Below are positions 34,435 to 45,492 of a stretch of DNA of 64,000 nt, in pieces. Origin of the DNA: Streptomyces sp. NBC_01465 (GTDB taxonomy: Bacteria; Actinomycetota; Actinomycetes; Streptomycetales; Streptomycetaceae); assembly GCF_036227325.1 (NCBI RefSeq), contig NZ_CP109467.1, positions 8,742,001 to 8,806,000 on the forward strand. Direction: 5' to 3'. The position numbers were made by a program, and so were the translations under genes. The notes under the pieces were generated by a model. That model was not told where the DNA came from, made no database searches, and worked only from the letters and a program-made list of their open reading frames with translations. Each line of letters opens with the position of its first letter. The stretch's first letter is position 1.

Positions 34435-36156
34435 ATGAGCCCCCTGCGCAGTTCCACCTGGTGGGACGAACCCGGTAAGTCCGGCTTCATCGCCCGGCAC
34501 CACATGCGCCAGCTCGGCCTCACCCGAGACCAGTTGCGAGGCAAGCCCGTGGTGGGCATCTGCAACAGCTGGTCGGAACTCAGCCCGTGCAACGCCCACC
34601 TGCGTACCCTCGCCGAATCGGTTCGCCGAGGGATCACCGCGGCAGGCGGGCTGGCCCTGGAGTTCCCGACCATGTCCATCGGCGAGCCGCTGATGCGGCC
34701 CACTTCCATGATGTTCCGCAACCTGATGAGCATGGACGTCGAGGAGACGATCCGGGCCAATCCGCTGGACGCCGTCGTCCTGCTCGGCGGCTGCGACAAG
34801 ACCCTGCCCGCCCAGCTGATGGGCGCAGCCAGCGTCGACCTGCCCGCCATCGCGCTCTCCGGCGGCCCCATGCTCACCGGGCGCTTCCGCGGCCGTACGG
34901 TCGGCTCCGGCACCGACATCTGGAAAATGAGCGAGGACCTGCGGGCCAAGCGCATCACCCAGGACGACTTCGACGAATTCGAAGGCTGCCTGGCCCGCTC
35001 GGCAGGCCACTGCATGACGATGGGGACGGCGTCCACCATGGGCTGCCTCACCGAGGCGCTCGGCCTCTCACTGCCCGCCGCCGCCGCCCTGCCTGCCGCC
35101 GACGCCCGCCGCGCGCAGCTCGCGGAGCAGTCCGGCGCCCGTGCCGTCGAGCTGGCCAGGGAGGGACTGCGGCCCTCCGACATCCTCACCCGCAAGGCGT
35201 TCACCAACGCCGTGGTCGTCAACGCAGCCATCGGAGGCTCCACCAACGCCGTCCTGCACCTGCTGGCCATCGCCGGCCGGGCCGGCGTGCCGCTGGCGCT
35301 CGACGACATCGACGAGATCGGACGACGCGTCCCGCTGCTCGCCGACCTGATGCCCAGCGGCCGCTTCCTGATGGAGGACTTCGCCTACGCCGGTGGCCTG
35401 CCCGCCCTGATGGCCGAGCTCGGCAACCTGCTGGACCCCACCGCGCCGACCGTCACCGGCCGCACCCTCGGCGAGAACCTCGCCGGCCACCAGATCTGGG
35501 ACCGCGAGGTGATCCGTGCCCTCGACAACCCCGTCCAGAGTGCCGACAACGGGACGGCCGTGCTGCGCGGCAACCTGGCACCGGGCGGGGCCGTCATCAA
35601 ACAGTCCGCCGCCTCCCCCGAACTGCTCCACCACCGAGGCCCTGCCCTGGTCTTCGACAGCATCGAGGACTACCTGCACGCCGCGGACGACCCTGACCTC
35701 GCGGTCGACGCCGACACCGTTCTGGTGGTGCGCAACCTCGGCCCGCGCGGATACCCAGGCATGCCCGAACTCGGCAACCTGCCGCTGCCGACCAAACTGC
35801 TCGCCCAGGGCGTCACCGACATGGTGCGCATCTCCGACGCCCGCATGAGTGGGACCGCCTACGGCACCGTTGTCCTTCACGTGGCGCCCGAAGCTGCTGT
35901 CGGCGGCCCGCTCGCGCTGGTGCGCACCGGCGACACCGTCGAACTCGACGTCATTGCCCGCACCCTGCATCTGGATGTAGAGGACGCCGAACTGCTGGCC
36001 CGCCGCACGGCCTGGGCGTCCCCGCCGCGCCCCCCGCAGGGCGAACGCGGTTGGACCCGGCTCTACGTCGACCACGTCCTGCAGGCCGACGAGGGCGTCG
36101 ACCTGGACTTCCTGGTCGGCCGCAGCGGCGACCAGCCCGGAAAGGCCCCCTTCTGA
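34435..36156 (+). CDS. IlvD/Edd-family sugar-acid dehydratase
   Basis: 573 residues from ATG 34435; an in-frame GTG at 34351 would add 28 Arg-rich residues not seen in the family. MSPLRSSTWWDEPGKSGFIA and NSWSELSPCNAHLRTLAE match sugar-acid dehydratases rather than IlvD itself. Fe-S cluster and Mg ligands lie in VVLLGGCDKTLPAQLMGA, SAGHCMTMGTASTMGCLTEA, NAAIGGSTNAVLHL and MSGTAYGTVVLH. It dehydrates an aldonic acid such as arabonate, xylonate, fuconate or galactonate to the 2-keto-3-deoxy acid. It begins the plus-strand operon; its stop overlaps the next start as TGATGA. Confidence 0.88.
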   Translation: MSPLRSSTWWDEPGKSGFIARHHMRQLGLTRDQLRGKPVVGICNSWSELSPCNAHLRTLAESVRRGITAAGGLALEFPTMSIGEPLMRPTSMMFRNLMSMDVEETIRANPLDAVVLLGGCDKTLPAQLMGAASVDLPAIALSGGPMLTGRFRGRTVGSGTDIWKMSEDLRAKRITQDDFDEFEGCLARSAGHCMTMGTASTMGCLTEALGLSLPAAAALPAADARRAQLAEQSGARAVELAREGLRPSDILTRKAFTNAVVVNAAIGGSTNAVLHLLAIAGRAGVPLALDDIDEIGRRVPLLADLMPSGRFLMEDFAYAGGLPALMAELGNLLDPTAPTVTGRTLGENLAGHQIWDREVIRALDNPVQSADNGTAVLRGNLAPGGAVIKQSAASPELLHHRGPALVFDSIEDYLHAADDPDLAVDADTVLVVRNLGPRGYPGMPELGNLPLPTKLLAQGVTDMVRISDARMSGTAYGTVVLHVAPEAAVGGPLALVRTGDTVELDVIARTLHLDVEDAELLARRTAWASPPRPPQGERGWTRLYVDHVLQADEGVDLDFLVGRSGDQPGKAPF

Positions 36157-37118
36157 TGAGTGCGACCGACACCGACCGGACCGGGGCCGAGAATCTGCTG
36201 CGCGGCGTCATGCCCGTACTCGAGGTGCCGTTCACCGCCGACGGCGACCTCGACCCCGACAGCTTCGACCGGATGGCGCGCCACGTCCTGGACACCGGCG
36301 TGAGTGCCGTCATGTTCCCCGGCTTCGCGAGCGAGTTCCACAAACTCGACGACACCGAGCGGGAACTGCTCACCCACCGCCTCCTCGACCTGACCGGTGC
36401 CCGGCCCGACGTGGCGGCCGTGATTTCCATCCCCGACCACGCCACCCTGCTCGCGGTCCGACGGGCCACCGCCGCCGTCGAGGCCGGCGCGGACGCGATC
36501 AACCTCTTGCCGCCCCACTTCCTCGGGCCGTCGGCCGAGGAGGTTCGCCGCCACGTCACCGCGGTGCTGGCCGCCGTCGCACCCGTGCCGGTGATCCTTC
36601 AGTACGCGCCCGCCCAGACCGGCTCGTCGTTCACTGCGGACGGGCTGCGACGACTGGCCGAGGAGAACCCGAACCTGGTCGCGGTCAAGATCGAGACCGC
36701 GCTGCCCGGCCGCCTCGCCGAGGACCTCTCCGGCGGCACGCCCGCCCTGCGGTCCTTTGTCGGCTACGCCGGCCTGCAACTGGCCGACGGCCTGCGGCGC
36801 GGCATCACCGGGGTACAGCCGGGCTGCTCCTTCACCGAGGTCTACCAGCGGATATGGGAGCTCTGGCACGGTGGCGCGCCCGACGAAGCCCTGCACCTGC
36901 ACACCCGGCTCGTGCCCCACCTCGGGTACTGGATGCAGGAGGTCGAGCTGATCATCGCGGTGGAGAAGCTCATCTCGTACCGCCGCGGCCTGATCGACAA
37001 CCCGTACTGCCGCCACCCCGCGCGCGGCCTGGACTCCCACGAGATCGCCGGCGTCGACCGGTTCCTCGCCGAGTTCGACGAGATCCTGACCCCCGCCCTG
37101 AACGGAATCACCCCATGA
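36156..37118 (+). CDS. DapA/NanA-family lyase
   Basis: 320 residues. TIM-barrel Schiff-base enzyme: VMPVLEVPFTADGDLDPDSF, then GVSAVMFPGFASEFHKLDD (in place of the usual GTTGE), VPVILQYAPAQTGSSFTADG with the catalytic Tyr, and PNLVAVKIETALPGR with the Schiff-base Lys. In sugar clusters such proteins act as 2-keto-3-deoxy-acid aldolases or dehydratases. It is coupled to the dehydratase and overlaps the SDR gene by 4 bases. It offers a non-phosphorylated route parallel to kdgK/KDPG aldolase. Confidence 0.82.
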   Translation: MSATDTDRTGAENLLRGVMPVLEVPFTADGDLDPDSFDRMARHVLDTGVSAVMFPGFASEFHKLDDTERELLTHRLLDLTGARPDVAAVISIPDHATLLAVRRATAAVEAGADAINLLPPHFLGPSAEEVRRHVTAVLAAVAPVPVILQYAPAQTGSSFTADGLRRLAEENPNLVAVKIETALPGRLAEDLSGGTPALRSFVGYAGLQLADGLRRGITGVQPGCSFTEVYQRIWELWHGGAPDEALHLHTRLVPHLGYWMQEVELIIAVEKLISYRRGLIDNPYCRHPARGLDSHEIAGVDRFLAEFDEILTPALNGITP

Positions 37119-37870
37119 TCGACCTCTCCGGCCACACCGTCCTCGTCACCGGCGCCGCCCGGGGCATCGGTGCGGCCATCGCAACCACCCTGGTGGGCGC
37201 CGGGGCCCGGGTCGGCCTGCTGGACATCGACGGCGAGGGGGCTGCACGGTTGGCCGACCGCCTCGGTCCGGACGCCGCCGCGGCCGCCTGCGACATCACC
37301 GACGAGACTCTGGTCGCGGCATCGGTGGCCACCCTTCGCGACCACATCGGGCCCGCCACCGGCCTGGTCAACAACGCCGGGCGCAACTCCTACGCCGACC
37401 CCGTCGCAATGACGGTCGACCACTGGGACGAAGTGTTCGGCGTCGACCTCAAGGGCGCCTGGCTGGTCGCGCGCTCGGTCCTGCCCGACCTGCTCGCCCG
37501 CGGGCACGGCTCGATCGTCAACATCGCCTCCATGCACGCCTCCCTGACGTGCCCCGGCATGTTCCCGTACGCGGCCGCCAAGTCCGGCCTGGTGGGCCTG
37601 ACCCGCAGCCTCGCCCTGGAGGTCGGACCCCGGGGCATCCGCGTGAACTCGGTCAGCCCCGGCTACATCGAGACCGACCTGCTCGCCGAGTACTTCGCCC
37701 AGCACCCCCCGCAAGTCCGCCAGGACGCCCTGGACAAGCACATCCTCGGCCGCCTCGGCACCCCCGAGGACGTCGCCGCCGTGGTGGCGTTCCTGCTCTC
37801 CGACGCCTCCGGCTTCGTCACCGGTGCCGACTGGCCCGTCGACGGCGGCGTGTCCGCCCGCTTCGCCTGA
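37115..37870 (+). CDS. SDR-family sugar/aldonate dehydrogenase
   Basis: 251 residues. Cofactor motif TGAARGIGAAIA, LLDIDGEG after strand 2 (Asp suggesting NAD preference), NNAGRNSYADP, active site SMHASL with YAAAKSGLVG, and the C-terminal SPGYIETDLLAEYF. The start overlaps the lyase stop. By context it oxidises the imported sugar or a pathway intermediate; no lactonase gene is visible. Confidence 0.85.
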   Translation: MIDLSGHTVLVTGAARGIGAAIATTLVGAGARVGLLDIDGEGAARLADRLGPDAAAAACDITDETLVAASVATLRDHIGPATGLVNNAGRNSYADPVAMTVDHWDEVFGVDLKGAWLVARSVLPDLLARGHGSIVNIASMHASLTCPGMFPYAAAKSGLVGLTRSLALEVGPRGIRVNSVSPGYIETDLLAEYFAQHPPQVRQDALDKHILGRLGTPEDVAAVVAFLLSDASGFVTGADWPVDGGVSARFA

Positions 37871-37944
37871 GCGCACCACCGCCGCAGGCCGGAGCACACA
37901 ACCACCTTCCACCCGCACGATTCTCACCCCTCATGGAGCCGAAC

Positions 37945-38994
37945 ATGTCCCTCGTACCCTCCCCAAGAGCAGCCGCCCTCGGTGCCACCGCCCTGGTCAC
38001 CTCCCTCGTGCTGACCGGCTGTTCCTCCGGCAAGGAGTCCACGTCCTCCTCCGCCAGCGTGGCCCCCGTCGGCAAGAAGATCTCCATGACGTACCTGCAG
38101 AAGCAGGGCGACCAGGAGTACTTCATCGGCGAGGCCGACGGGGCCAAGGCCAAGGCCGCCGAGCTCGGCGTCGACCTGAAGATCGTCAACCTCGGCAATG
38201 ACGCCAACAAGACCATCAGCGAGGTCCAGTCCGCTGTGGCGCAGAAGACCAACGGCCTGATCGTCGTGGTGCCGGACCCCGCCACCGGCCCGCAGGTCGT
38301 CCAGATCGCCAAGGACGCCAAGGTCGCGCTGCTCACCTCCGACGACCAGATCTGCGCCACCGGCCCCGACCCGGCGGCCTGCGACAAGGCTGCGCTCATT
38401 CCCCGCATCGGCTTCTCCGGGCAGCAGATGGGCGGCGAGGTGGGCAAGCGCGCCGCCCAGGAGTACAAGAAAGCAGGCTGGAGCGCGGCCGACACCCGGA
38501 TCATCTCCGCCTGGAAGCAGGACGTCACCGTCTGCGGCGACCGGGTCAAGGCCTCCAACACCGCCTTCGCCGCCACAGCAGGCTCCGGCGTCAAGAAGAT
38601 CGACGTCGCCACCGACAACACCCCGACCGGCGCCCAGGACAAGATCGCCGCGACCGTCACCGCCAACCCCGCCGTCAAGCACTGGATCGTCTGGGGCTGC
38701 AATGACGAAAACGTCCAGGGCGGCGTCACCGCGCTCGCCAACGCCGGCTTCAAGGCCGACGACGTGATCGGTGTCGGCCTCGGCGCCTACCTGGCCTGCA
38801 AGGACTGGCAGAGCACCAAGGCCTCCGGCATGAAGGCCGCCCTGTTCATCAACGGCAAGGACGTGGGCGCGCTCGCCGTCCAGACCATGTACGACCGGCT
38901 CAAGAACGGCAAGGAGATGCCGGCCGAGGCGTTCGCCCCCACCACCATGGTCGACGCCTCCACCTGGAAGAGCGCCGGCGCCACCTGCAGCTGA
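37945..38994 (+). CDS. sugar ABC transporter substrate-binding lipoprotein
   Basis: 349 residues from ATG 37945, with GGAG 7 bases upstream. Lipobox LVLTGCSS: the protein is exported and lipid-anchored. The periplasmic-binding-protein-1 fold reads ISMTYLQKQGDQEYFIGEAD and LGVDLKIVNLGNDANKTISE, with NGLIVVVPDPATGPQVVQIA and WIVWGCNDENVQGGVTALAN. It resembles arabinose-binding AraF-like proteins. Internal Cys pairs (QICATGPDPAACDK, VTVCGD) may form disulphides. It delivers the sugar to the next two gene products. Confidence 0.9.
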   Translation: MSLVPSPRAAALGATALVTSLVLTGCSSGKESTSSSASVAPVGKKISMTYLQKQGDQEYFIGEADGAKAKAAELGVDLKIVNLGNDANKTISEVQSAVAQKTNGLIVVVPDPATGPQVVQIAKDAKVALLTSDDQICATGPDPAACDKAALIPRIGFSGQQMGGEVGKRAAQEYKKAGWSAADTRIISAWKQDVTVCGDRVKASNTAFAATAGSGVKKIDVATDNTPTGAQDKIAATVTANPAVKHWIVWGCNDENVQGGVTALANAGFKADDVIGVGLGAYLACKDWQSTKASGMKAALFINGKDVGALAVQTMYDRLKNGKEMPAEAFAPTTMVDASTWKSAGATCS

Positions 38995-39088
38995 CACCCC
39001 CGGCCGCCGGTGCGGCACCGCGCCTCCCTCGCGGGCCGCCCGGCACCCATTCCCGCGCCACCGTCCACACTCTCCAGCGAGGCCTGCC

Positions 39089-40656
<1,568 letters not shown>

Positions 40657-40660
<4 letters not shown>

Positions 40661-41682
40661 CCATCACCACCACCCGGCCGACGGCGCCCTCCAAGCCCGC
40701 CGGCCGCACCGCCCGTTCCCTCCTGGCCTCCATCGGCGGACAGAACCTCAGCCTGATCGGTGCCCTGGTCATCGTCCTCGGCCTGTTCGGCGTGCTGAAC
40801 GACAACTACCTCAGCATCTCCAACATGCAGGTCATCGCCGAAGCCGCCACCATCACCGGACTGCTCGCTATCGTGCAGACCGTCGTCATCATCTGCGGCG
40901 GCCTCGACATCTCCGTCGGCTCCCAGGCAGGAGTCGCCTCCGTCGTCTCCGCCATGGCCTTCACCAGCTCTGGCGCCAACCCCTACGCCGGCATGGCCGC
41001 AGCGATAGCCGTCGGCATCCTGATCGGCATCCTCAACGGCGTGATCATCGTCTACGGACGCGTCAACCCCACCATCGCCACCCTGGCCGGCCTCGCCGCG
41101 TACAAAGGCCTGGCCCAACTGATCTCCAACGGTCGCGCACAGGGATACGTCCTCAACGACGACGTCTTCATCTTCCTCGGCCGCGGCAAGATCGCCGGAC
41201 TGCCTGTGATGGTGTGGATCCTCATCATGGCCGCCGTCGCCGTCCACCTGCTCCTGAAGTACACCGACATCGGCCGCAACATCTACGCGATCGGCGGAAA
41301 CGACACCGCCGCCCGCCTGTCCGGCATCAACATCAACAAGTACCTGGTCGCCGTCTACGCCCTCATCGGCGCGGTCGCCGCCGTTGCCGGCATCCTGCTG
41401 ACCGCCCGCACCGGCAGCGGGCAGCCCACCTCCGGCAGCGAGGGCCTCGAACTCAAGGCCATCACCGCCGCCGCGCTCGGCGGCTGCGCCCTCAAGGGCG
41501 GCAAAGGCGGCATCGGCGGCACCCTGCTTGCCGTCGCGCTGCTCGGCTGCCTCGAGAACGGACTCACCGTCCAGGGCATCAACGCCTTCTGGCAGAACGT
41601 CGCCCAGGGCACCCTGCTGGTCGTCGCCGTTGTCATCCAGCAGCGCCGCAGTGGTGAACGCGCCGTCGGTCTGCCCGGCTGA
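40657..41682 (+). CDS. sugar ABC transporter permease (AraH/RbsC-like)
   Basis: 341 residues with 8-10 hydrophobic helices. Family landmarks are QTVVIICGGLDISVGSQAGV, GVIIVYGRVNPTIATLAGLA, YTDIGRNIYAIGGNDTAARL with SGININKY (the EAA-like loop), and TAAALGGCALKGGKGGIGGT. It imports a pentose or hexose together with the lipoprotein and ATPase upstream. Confidence 0.92.
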
Positions 41683-41702
41683 CCCTTCTACCCGTCCCCA
41701 CC

Positions 41703-41734
41703 GGTCCGGCCCTCCTGCCGCAGAGGGCCGGACC
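41703..41734 (+). terminator. terminator of the sugar operon
   Basis: Perfect 12-bp arms GGTCCGGCCCTC (41703-41714) and GAGGGCCGGACC (41723-41734) with an 8-base loop, 20 bases after the permease stop. Confidence 0.8.
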
Positions 41735-41954
41735 CCGTTCGGTTCCCCGGACGGGGAAAAGGCCCGCCCAAGAACCAACCTGGAAGCTATGCTGCGAGGT
41801 TGAGGAGCGAATGTTATCGTCATGCTCGCTCAGTACCAGGAAGAGGAGCTTCGTGCATGCTCGGTGAGGTGTCCCAGGTGGCGCAGGCCCCGCACGGCGG
41901 CAGTTGGCCGATCTGCACCGCGCTCCAGCCCTTCAGGCGCGGAGGGCAGGCCGC

Positions 41955-42650
41955 ATGACGATCGGGCGCAGCACGCTGAGTGACCAGATCGTGCGCGAGA
42001 TCATCTCAGAGATCAAGCAGCGGGATCTCCAAGCCGGGGACGAGGTCCCGGCCGAGGGCGAACTCGCCGAGCGGCACGGGGTGAACCGTCTGGTGATCCG
42101 CGAGGCCATCCGCACTCTGGTAGCCCGAGGTGTCCTGGTCTCCAGCCAGGGGAAGCGGGCCCGGGTCGCGGTGCCCTCTCCTGCGGTCCTGGAGCAGATC
42201 CTGGAGTTCCGCCTCAACCAGAACTCGATGGACCTGCGCGACTTGATCGATACTCGCCAAGTGATCGAGGGCGCGCTGGCCCGCCGCGCGGCCTCGCGAG
42301 TCGCAGCCGGCCACGGAACGGTCGACGAGGCCGAGCAGGCGCTGGCCGCCATGCACGACCACACAGGCGACCCCGACGGCTTCATCGCCGCGGACCTGGC
42401 CTTCCATCAGGCCGTTGCCGACCTCGCCAACTCCAATGTCCTCTCCTTCATCCTGTCAGCCATGAACGGCGTCCTGCTGGATGTTCGACGCACCAGCTTC
42501 CAGGGCCGGGAGCAGCGCGGCAGCAGCCACGGGGAGACCATCGACGCGCACCGGGAAATCCTCGATACGGTCGTCGCCGGCGACCCGGACGCCGCAGCTG
42601 AAGCCATGAGCCGCCACCTCACCGAGACCAGCCATGACCTAGGGCTTTAA
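41955..42650 (+). CDS. second GntR/FadR-subfamily regulator
   Basis: 231 residues from ATG 41955, with GGAGG upstream; the longer frame to 41904 lacks a ribosome site. MTIGRSTLSDQIVREIISEI and VPAEGELAERHGVNRLVIRE, LEQILEFRLNQNSMDLRDLI, and LSFILSAMNGVLLDVRRTSF run closely parallel to the GntR at 33473. It follows the transporter terminator, so it has its own promoter; GAGCGA (41805-41810) opposite TCGCTC (41826-41831) is a possible inverted repeat there. Having two paralogous regulators at the two ends of one regulon suggests dual control or a duplicated specificity. Confidence 0.88.
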   Translation: MTIGRSTLSDQIVREIISEIKQRDLQAGDEVPAEGELAERHGVNRLVIREAIRTLVARGVLVSSQGKRARVAVPSPAVLEQILEFRLNQNSMDLRDLIDTRQVIEGALARRAASRVAAGHGTVDEAEQALAAMHDHTGDPDGFIAADLAFHQAVADLANSNVLSFILSAMNGVLLDVRRTSFQGREQRGSSHGETIDAHREILDTVVAGDPDAAAEAMSRHLTETSHDLGL

Positions 42651-42780
42651 ACCGCTTCGGGTCGGTGCGGTCCGATGCCCTGCGCGGGAGCGAGGCATCG
42701 GCGAAGGCGGATTCGGAAATCGCGCTGAAGGCGATCGAGTTGCACACCCCTCGTCAGTTGCTCGAGCACAACGCGTTCTG

Positions 42781-43734
42781 ATGCGGGAGTCTGCACTCCC
42801 GGACGACATCCGGCTCCAGCGCCGAGTCCTCACCGCAGCGCCCGAGCGCCCTGACCTCGATCCCTGGGCGCCCGAGCGGACTCCTGAGGAACAGGAGATC
42901 TTGGATCTGATCAGGGTGGGCCGCCCGTGGTTCGACGGCCCGATCTCTCTCGTGCCCGTCGCTCAGTTGTACGCCCGCGACATCCCCTTCCCCTGCCCGT
43001 CCGACGCGGACCTGCTCCAAGTCCTCTGGTGCCCCTTCGACCACGAGATGGCACACCCGAGGACCGCCCTCTTCTGGCGGTCCTCCGTAACCGTCACCGA
43101 CGTCCTCGAGGCACCGCCCGAGCCGCCGATCGTCCAGGATGGCTGGTACCTCCCAGAGCCGTGCCTGTTCTCACCGGAGCAGGTCGTCGAATACCCCAAC
43201 CCCTCGGAGCTGAGCAAGGAACTTCGGGACCAGCTGGACGACATGAGCCGCTGGGAGACGATCGACTCCGCGCGGTATAACACCTACGCGGACGACCTTG
43301 GCGAGCTCTACCTGAACAACCTCTGCACCGCCCCCGGCTGGAAGATCGGCGGTTGGACGCGCTGGAGCCCCACCGACCCAGTCGACCGCTCCTGCCCCGA
43401 GTGCGGCACCGAGGCGGTCCCGCTCCTCACCATCGCCTCATCGGAATGGGACGGGGGCAGCGCGACCTGGATCGCCGAGCAGGACCGGCCAACCCCGGGC
43501 CCGCCGGCCCTGGGCGCACGGGATGGCAACTTCACCTTGATCGACATCACCGGTGGCAACAACCTGCAGCTCCGCGTTTGCCCGGCATCCCCGCACCACC
43601 CTCACTTCGAACTGCTGCAGTGGGCTCGTGCGGTAGCCTTCCGCGCCGATGCCACAAGCGACACCGCGATCGACTCTCCGGTCAGTTGCCCTGGCCGACT
43701 ACCGGAGATCCAAACGACGAGCCCTACGGGCTGA
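42781..43734 (+). CDS. DUF1963/YwqG-like hypothetical protein
   Basis: 317 residues. LVPVAQLYARDIPFPCPSDA, then LLQVLWCPFDHEMAHPRTAL, and CPECGTEAVPLLTIASSEWD with GNNLQLRVCPASPHHP resemble YwqG/DUF1963-type cytoplasmic proteins of unknown role. A CPxCG pair could bind zinc. Between the GntR gene and this start (42660-42780) the plus strand encodes ASAKADSEIALKAIELHTPR without a start, perhaps the tail of a lost gene. Confidence 0.65.
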   Translation: MRESALPDDIRLQRRVLTAAPERPDLDPWAPERTPEEQEILDLIRVGRPWFDGPISLVPVAQLYARDIPFPCPSDADLLQVLWCPFDHEMAHPRTALFWRSSVTVTDVLEAPPEPPIVQDGWYLPEPCLFSPEQVVEYPNPSELSKELRDQLDDMSRWETIDSARYNTYADDLGELYLNNLCTAPGWKIGGWTRWSPTDPVDRSCPECGTEAVPLLTIASSEWDGGSATWIAEQDRPTPGPPALGARDGNFTLIDITGGNNLQLRVCPASPHHPHFELLQWARAVAFRADATSDTAIDSPVSCPGRLPEIQTTSPTG

Positions 43735-44038
43735 CGATCACGCGGGGGGACTTGCTGGAGGGGCCGACCGGGGGCGTGGGCGACGGCGGTTCGCTGACGC
43801 CCGGGGTGCGGGCGGGTGGCACCGGGGCTGGGTCCAGCGGGCCGCCGGGCAGGACCAGCAGGCAGACGGCCGCCGCCGCTGCCACAGCGCCGAGCGCCGC
43901 GAAGGCGGCGATGCGCACCCGGCGCATCCCCCAGCTCCGGCCCTGCGGGGGTGCGTCGCGGCGCAGTCCGCCGTACGTGACGCGCGCGGCCCGGGCCGCA
44001 AGAGCCTCCTGCAGCCGCTCTTCGACAGTGGGCGTCAT
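43724..44038 (-). CDS. single-pass membrane protein, probable anti-sigma partner
   Basis: 104 residues starting at ATG 44038, which overlaps the sigma-factor stop as ATGA. A ~45-residue cytoplasmic N-terminus (TPTVEERLQEALAARAARVT) leads to one membrane helix, IAAFAALGAVAAAAAVCLLV, and a Pro/Ser-rich extracytoplasmic tail. This is the usual layout of a SigE-type partner protein. No zinc HxxxCxxC motif is present. It overlaps the convergent DUF1963 gene by a few bases. Confidence 0.7.
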   Translation of the reverse strand: MTPTVEERLQEALAARAARVTYGGLRRDAPPQGRSWGMRRVRIAAFAALGAVAAAAAVCLLVLPGGPLDPAPVPPARTPGVSEPPSPTPPVGPSSKSPRVIVSP

Positions 44039-44649
44039 CGGTCGTCCCCCAGCTTCTTCTCCAGCATGTCGAGCGCGCGGCTCGCGGTGGACTTCACCGT
44101 GCCGCGCGAGAGATTGAGCGTCTGCGCGATCTGAGCCTCGGTCAGCTCCGACCAGTAGCGCAGCACCAGTACTTCCCGCTGACGCTGTGTCAGTTGTGCT
44201 AGGCCTGCGAGAACTTGGCGGTGTTCCTCGGCGAGCAGCAGCGCCTCGTCGACCGGCGGTCCGTGCCCTTGGTGCGGCGGGGTGTAGGAACGGGCCGTCC
44301 GCCGCCTGCGCAGCACGGAGCGGGCCGCGTTGACCACGGCGGTGTGCAGATAGGCCCGGGGATCGTCGAGCCCGCGCAGCGATGTGCCGTAGGTGCGGCA
44401 CATGGCGGCGAAGGCGTCCTGGACGACGTCCTCGGCGGTGTGCAGGTCGTCCACCAGGAAGAGCGCGAGCCGCACCATGTCGAGGCGGCGCGCACGGTAG
44501 AGCTCGGTGAGCGTGGACGGCGGTCGGTCGTCGTACGGTGTGCCGGTCACCCGTGTGCGGCGTCCTCGCGGGGGTGCGCCCTCGGTCTGGGACATGTGGG
44601 CGAGCAGGCGGGACCACCAGGGCCGCACCGCGGGTATGGCGTACTGCAT
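44035..44649 (-). CDS. SigE-family ECF RNA polymerase sigma factor
   Basis: 204 residues. Region 2 reads LFLVDDLHTAEDVVQDAFAA with MCRTYG. Region 4 reads LTQRQREVLVLRYWSELTEA and QIAQTLNLSRGTVKSTASRA. ATG 44649 is the first start; ATG 44595 is an alternative. It probably directs a small stress or envelope regulon and is translationally coupled to the membrane protein downstream. Confidence 0.9.
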   Translation of the reverse strand: MQYAIPAVRPWWSRLLAHMSQTEGAPPRGRRTRVTGTPYDDRPPSTLTELYRARRLDMVRLALFLVDDLHTAEDVVQDAFAAMCRTYGTSLRGLDDPRAYLHTAVVNAARSVLRRRRTARSYTPPHQGHGPPVDEALLLAEEHRQVLAGLAQLTQRQREVLVLRYWSELTEAQIAQTLNLSRGTVKSTASRALDMLEKKLGDDR

Positions 44650-44670
44650 GGGCCTCGATCCGTTGCGGGA

Positions 44671-44706
44671 GGGGCGGGCCGGCCCGCGGAGGGACCGGCC
44701 CGCCCC
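44671..44706 (-). terminator. terminator between the small exported-protein gene and the sigma factor
   Basis: 12-bp perfect arms GGGGCGGGCCGG (44671-44682) and CCGGCCCGCCCC (44695-44706), 12-base loop. It separates the exported-protein gene from the sigma operon. Confidence 0.65.
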
Positions 44707-44717
44707 CTGTGGCGCTG

Positions 44718-44987
44718 TTACTTCTTGACGCCGTGGCCGGGGTCGATCACCCGGGGTGCGTTCCCGGCGCCGGTGCCGGTGCCGGACGTGCCCGCCTCGA
44801 CCACCTTCGGGCTGCCGGTGGCCGCCGGCGCGGCGGGCTTCGCCGCGGGCTGGACGGCGGGCTGCACGGCGGGGGACGCCTTCGCCCCGGAGTCGGCGGT
44901 GGCCTGCACGGCGAAGCCGCCGCCGACCAGCAGTACGACACCGGTGACGGCGCCCAGGTAGGTGCGCCGGCGGGTGTGCATGGACAT
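44718..44987 (-). CDS. small exported Ala/Pro-rich protein
   Basis: 89 residues from ATG 44987, with GGGAGAA upstream. MSMHTRRRTYLGAVTGVVLL and GGGFAVQATADSGA form a signal peptide. The mature part is low-complexity Ala/Pro/Gly (AVQPAVQPAAKPAAPA) ending APRVIDPGHGVKK. Function unknown; possibly a target of the adjacent sigma factor. Confidence 0.6.
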   Translation of the reverse strand: MSMHTRRRTYLGAVTGVVLLVGGGFAVQATADSGAKASPAVQPAVQPAAKPAAPAATGSPKVVEAGTSGTGTGAGNAPRVIDPGHGVKK

Positions 44988-45087
44988 GAGGTTCTCCCGA
45001 GGGGGTGACGGAAACAGGGTCTGAAGGGCGCCTTCAACCCACCAGACGTGCGTCGCCGGTCGAGGTTGCGACCTGGTCGGGGATTGC

Positions 45088-45492
45088 CTATGCGAAGGCC
45101 CCGTCGACGTACACCCAGGCACCCTCGTACCGCTCGAAGCGACTGAGCTCATGGAGCGAGTCCGCCTCACCCCGGTAGCTCCAGCGCGCGCGGAAGGTGA
45201 CCGTCCCCTTGGTGTGGAAGGCGGTGCCCTCCGTCGCCTCCAGGATCTCCAGCCCCTGCCACCGCTGACCCGCGTCGAACTCGATGCCGGGCGGCCGGGT
45301 CGTGGGGTGCCAGGTCCGCAGCAGGTACGCGGCGTCCTGGACGACGAAGGCGCTGTAGCGCGAGCGCATGAGCGCCTCCGCCGTGGGGGCCGCGGCCGCA
45401 CCGGAGTGGTAGCGGCCGCAGCAGGAGGCGTACGGGGCGGGGAGTCCGCAGGGGCAGGGGGACGTGGCAGTGGTACGGGGCACGGCGGTCAT
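45088..45492 (-). CDS. ychJ: YchJ-family (UPF0225) SEC-C motif protein
   Basis: 134 residues. The N-terminal SEC-C-like zinc motif CPCGLPAPYASCCGRYH is followed by the YchJ core ALMRSRYSAFVVQDAAYLLR, TWHPTTRPPG, FRARWSYRGEADSLHELSRF and WVYVDGAF. Short and complete. Role unknown; zinc binding is inferred from the motif. Confidence 0.88.
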   Translation of the reverse strand: MTAVPRTTATSPCPCGLPAPYASCCGRYHSGAAAAPTAEALMRSRYSAFVVQDAAYLLRTWHPTTRPPGIEFDAGQRWQGLEILEATEGTAFHTKGTVTFRARWSYRGEADSLHELSRFERYEGAWVYVDGAFA

